A stretch of 12,957 bases of DNA from Burkholderiaceae bacterium (GTDB lineage Bacteria > Pseudomonadota > Gammaproteobacteria > Burkholderiales > Burkholderiaceae_E). The notes under the pieces were generated by a model that did no database searches, was not told where the DNA came from, and saw only the letters and a list, made by a program, of their open reading frames with translations. Positions 7,139 through 12,957 of this stretch are shown one piece after another (position 1 is the first letter of the stretch; the number at the start of each line of letters is the position of its first letter). The position numbers and the translations under genes were made by a program. The DNA lies in assembly GCA_023258775.1 (NCBI GenBank), contig JALQWJ010000022.1, positions 1 through 12,957 of the forward strand, in the 5' to 3' direction.

Positions 7139-7718
7139 GCTTGCCCTAACGGGCTCGCCTCAGTTGTATCGTCATAGTTTTGAGATTTTCGGCTTGAAGC
7201 CCCAGTTTGAGCTTGATAAGTCACAACTCACTGAGCGGTTCCATCAGCTGATGCATGCCGTGCACCCCGATCGTCATGCTGGCGCAAGCGACGCGGAGCG
7301 CAGACAAGCTATGCAGTGGGCAAGTCGAGTCAATCAGGCATACCGCGAGTTGCTCAAGCCTTTGTTGCGAGCCAAGTTACTCTGCGAGATTGCTGCTGCG
7401 GCTCCCGTTGATCTTTTGAAAACGGCGATGCCAGCAAGCTTCTTAATGCAGCAAATGCAATGGCGCGAGGATCTCGAAGCGATCGCTGAACATGTTGACC
7501 GCCTCAATGAGCTCGATGTGCTTGAATCAAGGCTCAAGCAAACCGAGCAGGAGCTTGCCGCTCAATTCGCTCAAATCTCCTTAGCATTTGACAAACCAGA
7601 TGGACGCGAGCGTGCAACGCTTGCTGCCGACCTGCTCAGGCAGTGGATGTTTATTGAAAAGTTTCTCGATGATATTGAACAACAGCGCATGCAATGGCTG
7701 GAGGTTCTGCCAAGCTAA
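7119..7718 (+). CDS. hscB: J-domain co-chaperone HscB
   Basis: HscB is a specialised J-protein that delivers IscU to HscA and stimulates its ATPase. The product is 199 aa if started at GTG 7119, about 28 longer than E. coli HscB. The J domain covers about residues 17-85 with HPD at 49-51 (AVHPDRHAG). The C-terminal three-helix IscU-binding domain follows, with the recognisable [15 protein letters not shown]. The GTG start overlaps iscA by 20 bases and has no clear Shine-Dalgarno. A TTG at 7164, just before [10 protein letters not shown], is an alternative giving 184 aa. The gene is intact, and hscA starts ten bases after its stop. Confidence 0.93.
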   Translation: MNHSISELALTGSPQLYRHSFEIFGLKPQFELDKSQLTERFHQLMHAVHPDRHAGASDAERRQAMQWASRVNQAYRELLKPLLRAKLLCEIAAAAPVDLLKTAMPASFLMQQMQWREDLEAIAEHVDRLNELDVLESRLKQTEQELAAQFAQISLAFDKPDGRERATLAADLLRQWMFIEKFLDDIEQQRMQWLEVLPS

Positions 7719-7727
7719 CGAGGTGTC

Positions 7728-9584
7728 ATGGCGCTGCTGCAAATTTCAGAACCTGGAGAAAGTCCAGATCCGCATCAGCTTAAACGTGCGGTTGGTATCG
7801 ACCTCGGTACCACGCATTCGCTGATTGCTACCGTGCGTTCGGGCATTGCGCAGTGCTTAAGCGACCATGACGGCGAAGTGTTGCTACCTTCGGCCGTGCA
7901 ATATCACAAAGACTTCACGGTTAGTCTCGGCCGTAAAGTGATTGAGCGACGATCGATCGATCCACTGAATTGCTTGCTTTCCTTTAAACGCTGGATGGGA
8001 CGCGGCCACAAGGATGTTGATCGCAGCGCAAGTCCTTATCGATTTATTGAACGCGATGGTTTAGTCACAATTGAGACTGCAGCCGGACCAAAGACTGCTG
8101 TTGAAATGTCCGCCGAAGTGCTTCGTGCGCTTGCGTTGCGTGCCCAAGAGTCACTCGGCGGAGAACTAGACGGTGCGGTTATTACTGTACCCGCCTACTT
8201 TGACGATGCCCAACGTCAGGCAACAAAAGACGCTGCTACGCTTGCAGGCATCAAAGTGCTGCGACTGTTGAATGAACCGACTGCTGCTGCGATTGCCTAC
8301 GGCCTTGACCAGGGCGAAGAGGGTTTGTTTTTGGTCTATGACCTTGGCGGTGGCACCTTTGATGTGTCCTTGTTGCGTTTTAGCCGGGGTGTCTTTGAAG
8401 TGCTATCAACAGGGGGCGATTCTGCACTCGGTGGCGATGATTTCGATGCTCGAATCGTACAGGCCTGGCTTAGCGATGCAGGTCTTTCGATGGACACGCT
8501 TGAGCCCTCACAACGACATCAATGGTTGATGCTTGCTAAGCAGGCCAAAGAGCAACTAACCGAACAGGAAGCCGTCTCCTTGGAAGGGCCTGCCGGTATT
8601 CAATATTTAGACCGATCGAGATTTGAATCGATTACAAAATCCCTGCTTGATAAAACCCTTGTCGTACTGCGTCGTGCATTGCGAGATGCATCGGTCGACC
8701 CTGGTGAACTAAGTGCTGCGATTTTGGTGGGCGGTGCAACAAGAATGCCGCAGATTCGGCGAGCGATTGAGTCTCTACTCGAATGCCCTGTTTATAGTCA
8801 TTTGAATCCCGATGAGGTCGTGGCGATTGGCGCAGCACTTCAGGCGAATTTGCTACTTGGTCAGCGTAGCGCTAGCGATGATTGGCTTTTGCTCGATGTG
8901 ATCCCGTTGTCGCTAGGCATCGAGACAATGGGTGGACTGATCGAAAAGATAATTCCGCGAAATACAACGATCCCGGTTAGTCGTGCGCAAGAATTTACTA
9001 CCTTTAAGGATGGCCAAACTGCTATGTCGCTTCACGTGGTGCAAGGCGAACGCGAACTCGTCACCGACTGTCGTTCTCTTGCACGGTTTGAACTTCGCGG
9101 TCTGCCGCCTTTAAGTGCTGGCGCTGCGCGGATACGCGTCAACTTTCAGGTCGATGCCGATGGACTGCTTTCTGTATCCGCACAAGAGCTAAGCAGTGGT
9201 GTTCATGCCTCAACTGTCGTCAAACCCTCCTATGGATTGGGTGATGAAGAGATAACGCGTATGCTTCGCGACGGGGTTGACCACGCTAACTTGGATATGC
9301 AATTAAGAGCACTCAAAGAGCAGCAGGTTGAAGCTGACCGCATGCTTCTTGCCGTGGAGGCGGCGCTCGAGGCTGACGCATCTTTGCTCAGCGCCGAAGA
9401 GCAGCATGCGATCCGTTGCGCGATGGATCGACTACGAAGTCTTGCCGCCCAATCCGATCATCATGCGATTCGTCATGCGATCCATGCGCTTTCCCATCAG
9501 ACGGACAATTTTGCATCGCTGAGAATGAATCGCGCAGTCTCCCAGGCATTGAGCGGACGCAGGGTCGACGAGCTGGCATCATAG
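7728..9584 (+). CDS. hscA: Hsp70-family chaperone HscA
   Basis: HscA is the Hsp70 dedicated to iron-sulfur assembly; it binds LPPVK of IscU and uses ATP to drive cluster release. The 618-aa length fits HscA (E. coli 616) rather than DnaK. The ATPase domain shows phosphate-1 GIDLGTTHS (23-31), [12 protein letters not shown] (181-192), phosphate-2 DLGGGTFD (205-212) and the adenosine motif [10 protein letters not shown]. The interdomain linker region reads [17 protein letters not shown] and leads into the substrate-binding domain and helical lid. The ATG has GAGGTG at 7720-7725. Its place right after hscB and before fdx supports HscA over a general chaperone. Confidence 0.97.
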   Translation: MALLQISEPGESPDPHQLKRAVGIDLGTTHSLIATVRSGIAQCLSDHDGEVLLPSAVQYHKDFTVSLGRKVIERRSIDPLNCLLSFKRWMGRGHKDVDRSASPYRFIERDGLVTIETAAGPKTAVEMSAEVLRALALRAQESLGGELDGAVITVPAYFDDAQRQATKDAATLAGIKVLRLLNEPTAAAIAYGLDQGEEGLFLVYDLGGGTFDVSLLRFSRGVFEVLSTGGDSALGGDDFDARIVQAWLSDAGLSMDTLEPSQRHQWLMLAKQAKEQLTEQEAVSLEGPAGIQYLDRSRFESITKSLLDKTLVVLRRALRDASVDPGELSAAILVGGATRMPQIRRAIESLLECPVYSHLNPDEVVAIGAALQANLLLGQRSASDDWLLLDVIPLSLGIETMGGLIEKIIPRNTTIPVSRAQEFTTFKDGQTAMSLHVVQGERELVTDCRSLARFELRGLPPLSAGAARIRVNFQVDADGLLSVSAQELSSGVHASTVVKPSYGLGDEEITRMLRDGVDHANLDMQLRALKEQQVEADRMLLAVEAALEADASLLSAEEQHAIRCAMDRLRSLAAQSDHHAIRHAIHALSHQTDNFASLRMNRAVSQALSGRRVDELAS

Positions 9585-9634
9585 ATTTTGTTACAGATGG
9601 TTTTGTGAACTGTTTTTGATGACGAGGTTTCTGA

Positions 9635-9973
9635 ATGCCGCGTATTGAGGTCCTACCCCACGAAAGCCTTTGTCCTGAAGGTAAGTTGATTGACGCTGTA
9701 TCAGGTGCAAATCTTGCGCAGGTCTTGCTTGATGTCGGCATTGATCTCGAGCATGCCTGTGGGCTTGTGTGTGCCTGTACCACCTGCCATGTCATTGTGA
9801 AGCAGGGCTTTCAATCGCTAAACCTGGCAAGCGACCAGGAAGACGACATGCTCGACCGTGCATGGGGTTTGACCCCACGCTCGAGACTATCCTGTCAGGT
9901 CCAAGTTGGAAGCGAGCCGCTACAGATTGAATTACCAAAATACACCATTAATCATGCACGCGAGGAAGGCTAA
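9635..9973 (+). CDS. fdx: Adrenodoxin-type [2Fe-2S] ferredoxin (isc)
   Basis: Fdx supplies electrons for cluster assembly on IscU. The product is 112 aa with the adrenodoxin ligand pattern CX5CX2C...C: Cys42, Cys48, Cys51 and Cys87 (in HACGLVCACTTCH and RLSCQVQV). Cys46 is an additional cysteine also present in the E. coli protein. The C-terminus ELPKYTINHAREEG is of the isc ferredoxin type. The ATG has GAGG at 9624-9627. The 50-base gap after hscA is T-rich and shows no terminator. The TAA stop overlaps the iscX ATG by one base (TAATG), so the two are translationally coupled. Confidence 0.97.
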   Translation: MPRIEVLPHESLCPEGKLIDAVSGANLAQVLLDVGIDLEHACGLVCACTTCHVIVKQGFQSLNLASDQEDDMLDRAWGLTPRSRLSCQVQVGSEPLQIELPKYTINHAREEG

Positions 9974-10164
9974 TGAAGTGGACTGATGTGTTGGAGCTAG
10001 CGATTGCACTTTCGGAGACCCACCCGACCATCGATCCGAAAACGATTCGGTTTACAGATTTACATCGATGGGTCATCGAATTACCTGGCTTTAGTGATGA
10101 TCCCAAGCGAAGTGGGGAAAAAATTCTTGAGGCGATCCAACAGGCTTGGATTGACGAACTTTAA
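9973..10164 (+). CDS. iscX: IscX, small iron-binding regulator of IscS
   Basis: IscX is a 63-aa acidic protein that binds IscS at the same face as CyaY and is thought to tune its activity according to iron. The motifs [27 protein letters not shown] and [16 protein letters not shown] match the E. coli protein along the whole length. It is the last gene of the isc operon. Its TAA overlaps the lysS stop codon on the other strand, and no intrinsic terminator is visible after it, so isc transcripts probably run into lysS as antisense. Confidence 0.96.
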   Translation: MKWTDVLELAIALSETHPTIDPKTIRFTDLHRWVIELPGFSDDPKRSGEKILEAIQQAWIDEL

Positions 10165-11681
10165 GCGCCAAAGTGTTCTTCGCGTTTTAACGCCGGAAAT
10201 AGTATAACGTCACGAATATTTGCTCGGTCCGTGAGTAGCATGCATAGCCGATCAATGCCGATACCGCAACCACCGGTTGGCGGCATCCCATACTCAAGTG
10301 CTCGAACATAGTCGGCGTCGTAAAACATCGCCTCTTCATCACCTGCATCCTTGGCAGCGGCTTGCGCGTGAAATCTTGCAGCCTGGTCCTCAGGGTCATT
10401 GAGCTCTGAAAAGCCATTTGCGATTTCGCGTCCAGTAATAAAGAGCTCGAATCTTTCTGTAATTAATGGATTGCTATCTGAGGCGCGGGCAAGCGGCGAA
10501 ACTTCGACCGGATAGTCCACAATAAAGGTTGGCTGCCATAGTTTGCTTTCGGCACATGCTTCAAACAAAGCAAGTTGGAGGCTGCCAAGTCCGGCGTGTC
10601 GGCGTCCCGGTGCATCGAGGTCTTCGCCAAGCTTGCGCAATTCAGCCGTGATAAATGCGCTATCGCTTAGCTGTTCGACTGACCATTGAGGATGCTCGTT
10701 CCGTATTGCCTCGACCATGGTCAGGCGAGCAAAGCGGCCTTCGAGGTCGACGATTTGCCCTTGATAGGTGAGCTTTGCGCTGCCGCAAACTGCGATTGCC
10801 GTCTCACGAAGTAGTTGCTCCGTGAAATCCATGAGCCAGCGATAATCGGTGTAGGCTGCGTAAAACTCCATCATCGTGAATTCAGGGTTATGACGTGGAC
10901 TGATGCCTTCATTACGAAAATTGCGATTAATTTCGAAAACACGTTCAAAACCACCGACGATCAAACGCTTCAAATAAAGTTCAGGAGCGATGCGCAAATA
11001 CATGTCCTGAGCAAGCGAATTATGGTGGGTCACAAAAGGTTTGGCACTTGCACCGCCTGGAATGGGATGCATCATCGGTGTTTCAACTTCTAAGAACCCG
11101 GCCTCATGCATCAGTTGTCGCAGTGTTGTCGTGATATGCGATCGCTTCAAAAAAGTCTCTCGACTTTCCTGATTCATGATGAGGTCAACATAGCGCTGCC
11201 GATAGCGGATTTCCTGGTCGGCAAGTCCGTGAAACTTATCCGGAAGCGGTCTCAAGGACTTCGTAGCGAGACGCAGCGCTGAGGCCCGAATTGAAAGTTC
11301 ACCCTTCATGGTTTTAAATAAAACGCCCTCAACCCAGACTATGTCGCCGATATCCCAGTGTTTGAAAGCCTCGTGTGTATCAACACCTACGCCTTCATCG
11401 TTCAAGTAAATCTGGATCCGCCCGCTTGCGTCTTGCAATGTTGCAAAACTCGCCTTGCCCTGCACGCGCTTTAACATCATGCGACCTGCGATCGAAAGCG
11501 TTTGATTAATCGTTTCAAGCGATTCACGCGTCTCCGAATCATAACGTTCTAGAATAGATTTAGCGCGGTGACTGGGTCTCAGATCATTGGGAAAAACAGC
11601 CTTTGCAGCTTTGCGTAAGGTCGTGAGCTTTTCACGGCGCTCTGCAATCAAATGGTTCTCGTCAAGCGGCAGATCGTTCAT
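10161..11681 (-). CDS. lysS: Lysyl-tRNA synthetase, class II
   Basis: LysS charges tRNA-Lys with lysine. The 506-aa product matches the class II bacterial enzyme (E. coli 505). An OB-fold anticodon-binding domain covers about residues 60-150 ([21 protein letters not shown]), followed by motif 1 ([10 protein letters not shown], 195-204), motif 2 around [18 protein letters not shown] (255-272), and motif 3 GIGIDR (473-478). The bases before the ATG lie in the end of prfB, only 3 bases away (TAA ATC ATG), with at best a weak ribosome site, suggesting coupling to prfB. No terminator is visible after it; its stop shares TTAA with iscX. Confidence 0.98.
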   Translation of the reverse strand: MNDLPLDENHLIAERREKLTTLRKAAKAVFPNDLRPSHRAKSILERYDSETRESLETINQTLSIAGRMMLKRVQGKASFATLQDASGRIQIYLNDEGVGVDTHEAFKHWDIGDIVWVEGVLFKTMKGELSIRASALRLATKSLRPLPDKFHGLADQEIRYRQRYVDLIMNQESRETFLKRSHITTTLRQLMHEAGFLEVETPMMHPIPGGASAKPFVTHHNSLAQDMYLRIAPELYLKRLIVGGFERVFEINRNFRNEGISPRHNPEFTMMEFYAAYTDYRWLMDFTEQLLRETAIAVCGSAKLTYQGQIVDLEGRFARLTMVEAIRNEHPQWSVEQLSDSAFITAELRKLGEDLDAPGRRHAGLGSLQLALFEACAESKLWQPTFIVDYPVEVSPLARASDSNPLITERFELFITGREIANGFSELNDPEDQAARFHAQAAAKDAGDEEAMFYDADYVRALEYGMPPTGGCGIGIDRLCMLLTDRANIRDVILFPALKREEHFGA

Positions 11682-11684
11682 GAT

Positions 11685-12796
11685 TTAAACACCCATTTTC
11701 AGGCTAGCTTGGATGAATGCGTCTAGGTCGCCGTCCAAGACCACTTTAGTATTACTCGTTTCGAAATTAGTTCTCAAGTCCTTGATCCGGGATTGGTCTA
11801 AAACATAGGATCTGATTTGATGGCCCCAGCCGATATCAGTTTTGCTCGCTTCGACCTTATCTTGTTCGGCACGGCGCTTGCGCATTTCAAGCTCAAAGAG
11901 CCTGGCACGCAGCATGTTCATGGCTTCATCCTTATTTCGATGCTGGCTTCGGTCGTTCTGGCACTGCACGACGATATTGGTGGGCAAGTGGGTGATACGT
12001 ACTGCTGATTCTGTTTTGTTGACGTGCTGACCGCCTGCGCCTGAAGCTCGGAATACATCAATCCTAAGGTCTGCAGGATTAATATCGATCTGAATCGAAT
12101 CATCGACCTCGGGATACACATAAACGGATGCAAAGGAAGTATGGCGGCCGTTGTTACTATCAAAGGGTGATTTTCTAACGAGGCGGTGAATTCCCGTTTC
12201 GCTGCGCAAGTAGCCGTAGGCATACTCCCCGCTCACCTTGATGGTGCAACCCTTAATACCAGCGGTGTCGCCTTCTGTTTCCTCAAGAAGTTCCGATTGA
12301 AAGCCCTTGCGTTCGCAATAACGCAGGTACTGGCGTTGTAGCATCTGTGCCCAGTCTTGTGCCTCTGTTCCGCCTGCGCCAGACTGTATTTCTAAAAAAC
12401 AATCGCTAGGATCGGCCGGATTTGAAAACATTCTGCGAAATTCAAGGCCTTCAACCGAAGCAAGCAGGCTTGATGTGTCCTGCTCAACCGCGATAAAGGT
12501 GTCGACATCGTCCTCCGCCTGGGCCATCTCGAAAAGTTCACCGGTATCTTGAAGTCCTTGCTCAATCTGATCAATGCCAAGGACCACTGCGTCGAGCGTT
12601 TTTTTTTTCTTTGCCTAATGACTGAGCATTTTCTGGATCGTTCCAAATATCCGGAGCCTCAAGCGCTGCATTAACAATTTCTAGCCGATTTTTCTTTTCT
12701 TCGTAGTCAAAGATACCCCCGTAGCTCGTTGACTCGCTCTCTGAGGTCCTTGATGAGTGCATCTAGGGCGTTTAGGCGTTCAGCTTCGATGCTCAC
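11685..12796 (-). CDS. prfB: Peptide chain release factor 2 (RF2), with programmed +1 frameshift and a second frame break at A10
   Basis: RF2 reads UGA and UAA and triggers peptide release. Translation should start at GTG (12796-12794), preceded by AAGGAC. After 29 codons it meets TGA (12709-12707) in CTTTGAC, the standard autoregulatory +1 site. The second frame then reads [19 protein letters not shown] and on to SLGKEKK. At a run of ten As (12608-12599) this frame goes off register and ends at TGA 12573-12571. Nine As would give [17 protein letters not shown], which lines up without gaps with E. coli RF2, and a total of about 369 aa (E. coli 365). The rest is intact: SPF stop-recognition motif (209-211), GGQ catalytic motif (254-256), and Ala rather than Thr before SGAGGQ. 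RF2 is normally essential, so a dead gene is unlikely; slippage or a homopolymer error is more likely. lysS follows after 3 bases. Confidence 0.93.
12599..12608 (-). other. A10 homopolymer at a second frame break in prfB
   Basis: On the coding strand the sequence is GGCAAAG, ten As, then CGCTCGAC. Read in the post-frameshift frame it gives [14 protein letters not shown] and stops at TGA. With one A fewer it gives [11 protein letters not shown] and stays open to the end of RF2. Loss of one A, or gain of two, restores the frame. Runs of nine or more A/T are known sites for RNA polymerase slippage and also for sequencing and assembly errors. Confidence 0.9.
12706..12720 (-). promoter_or_regulatory. 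RF2 programmed +1 frameshift signal
   Basis: The minus strand reads GGGGGTATCTTTGAC. It combines an internal Shine-Dalgarno-like G run, the slippery CTT codon, an in-frame TGA and a following C that makes a weak stop context. This is identical over these 15 bases to my recollection of the E. coli prfB site. When RF2 is scarce the ribosome pauses at UGA, slips forward one base and makes RF2, giving negative feedback on RF2 level. The mechanism is established for the family; the assignment here rests on the exact match. Confidence 0.96.
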
Positions 12797-12873
12797 TTAT
12801 ATGTCCTTGGTCTAGTTCGCTGGAAAATCTTCGAAAGGAGGCTGCAGTCAGGGCCGCTAAAAAGGTTTTTCAC
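12793..12873 (-). CDS. Possible 26-codon leader frame overlapping the prfB start
   Basis: A frame opening at GTG 12873, directly after a TAA, encodes 26 residues (KNLFSGPDCSLLSKIF... ending RTYK). It stops at TGA 12795-12793, overlapping the prfB GTG as GTGA. There is no Shine-Dalgarno before it, so it could be entered only by reinitiation from the preceding stop. It resembles no family I know. It may be just the untranslated leader with a chance frame; I list it because of the exact 4-base overlap with prfB and its link to the tandem repeat. Confidence 0.25.
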   Translation of the reverse strand: MKNLFSGPDCSLLSKIFQRTRPRTYK

Positions 12874-12957
12874 TTAGAGCTGCTGGAAAGCGTACGTCAC
12901 TTAGAGCTGCTGAAAAAGGTACGTCATTTAGAACTGCTGAAAAAAGGATTTCACTTC
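12859..12957 (-). repeat. 27-bp tandem repeat upstream of prfB
   Basis: On the minus strand, unit copies at 12927-12901 and 12900-12874 are close to RTGACGTACCTTTTTCAGCA followed by GCTCTAA. A related copy (AAATCCTTTTTTCAGCAGTTCTAA) runs from the edge to 12928, and a degenerate one (GTGAAAAACCTTTTTAGC) follows at 12873-12856. The TAA stops at 12930-12928, 12903-12901 and 12876-12874 are in the same frame, each directly followed by ATG or GTG. The array may extend beyond the window. Confidence 0.8.
12928..12957 (-). CDS. Possible 3' end of an upstream gene, cut by the window edge
   Basis: The last 30 bases read on the minus strand as open frame EVKSFFQQF followed by TAA at 12930-12928. They could be the C-terminal codons of a gene upstream of prfB; recJ often sits there in related bacteria, but ten codons cannot identify it. 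Repeat copies downstream encode the similar YLFQQL and YAFQQL before their own stops, as expected if the gene end had been duplicated in tandem. Confidence 0.25.
   Translation of the reverse strand, partial: EVKSFFQQF

Noticed and set aside
12571..12762. A separate 63-residue minus-strand gene
   Set aside because: From residue 19 on it is the post-frameshift part of prfB ([19 protein letters not shown]...), so it is a segment of RF2 and not its own gene.
11685..12796. prfB as a pseudogene
   Set aside because: Apart from the single-base excess in the A10 run, the sequence, the programmed frameshift site and the SPF and GGQ motifs are intact, and lysS follows in normal order. Slippage or a homopolymer error explains it better than decay.
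12859..12957. CRISPR array or REP element before prfB
   Set aside because: The 27-bp units are directly adjacent without unique spacers and are not palindromic.

Overview
The window looks like a piece of a betaproteobacterial (probably Burkholderiales-type) chromosome. I infer this from overall protein resemblance and from gene order: tRNA-Asn, aromatic/aspartate aminotransferase, uvrB, low-molecular-weight phosphatase, a complete isc operon, then lysS and prfB. Base composition by eye is close to even. Genes are tightly packed, there is no stretch over 300 bases without a gene, and I see no insertion sequence, phage gene or CRISPR array. This is mainly core housekeeping DNA; the unusual material is in the spacers and in prfB.

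Layout. Positions 1-42 (minus) hold the 5' part of tRNA-Asn(GUU), cut by the window edge. Next on the minus strand is a class I aminotransferase of the AspC/TyrB group (99-1301). A divergent spacer of 148 bp separates it from uvrB (1450-3573, plus), followed by a low-molecular-weight protein tyrosine phosphatase gene (3654-4175) that ends at an intrinsic terminator.

The isc cluster fills 4257-10164 on the plus strand: iscR, iscS, iscU, iscA, hscB, hscA, fdx, iscX. IscS takes sulfur from cysteine, IscU is the scaffold, IscA a carrier, HscB and HscA the co-chaperone and chaperone that release the cluster, Fdx supplies electrons, IscX modulates IscS, and IscR senses the outcome through its own [2Fe-2S] cluster. 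The iscR promoter region has a plausible sigma70 promoter, three degenerate IscR type-1-like sites in tandem and a perfect 17-bp palindrome. An intrinsic terminator lies between iscR and iscS. The iscS-iscU spacer carries three 22-bp tandem repeats ending in a strong hairpin, then a second inverted repeat. Downstream genes overlap or nearly abut.

From the right edge on the minus strand come prfB (release factor 2) and lysS, separated by 3 bases. lysS converges on iscX so closely that both stop codons share the four bases TTAA. prfB has the classic +1 programmed frameshift site (GGGGGTATCTTTGAC). About 100 bases further on, a run of ten A residues on the coding strand throws the reading frame off again; nine would keep it open. 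So an intact RF2 needs either a second recoding event (for example RNA polymerase slippage) or a homopolymer error in the assembly. Upstream of prfB is a 27-bp tandem repeat in which each copy places TAA directly before an ATG or GTG in one frame. It leads into a 26-codon frame whose TGA overlaps the prfB GTG start.
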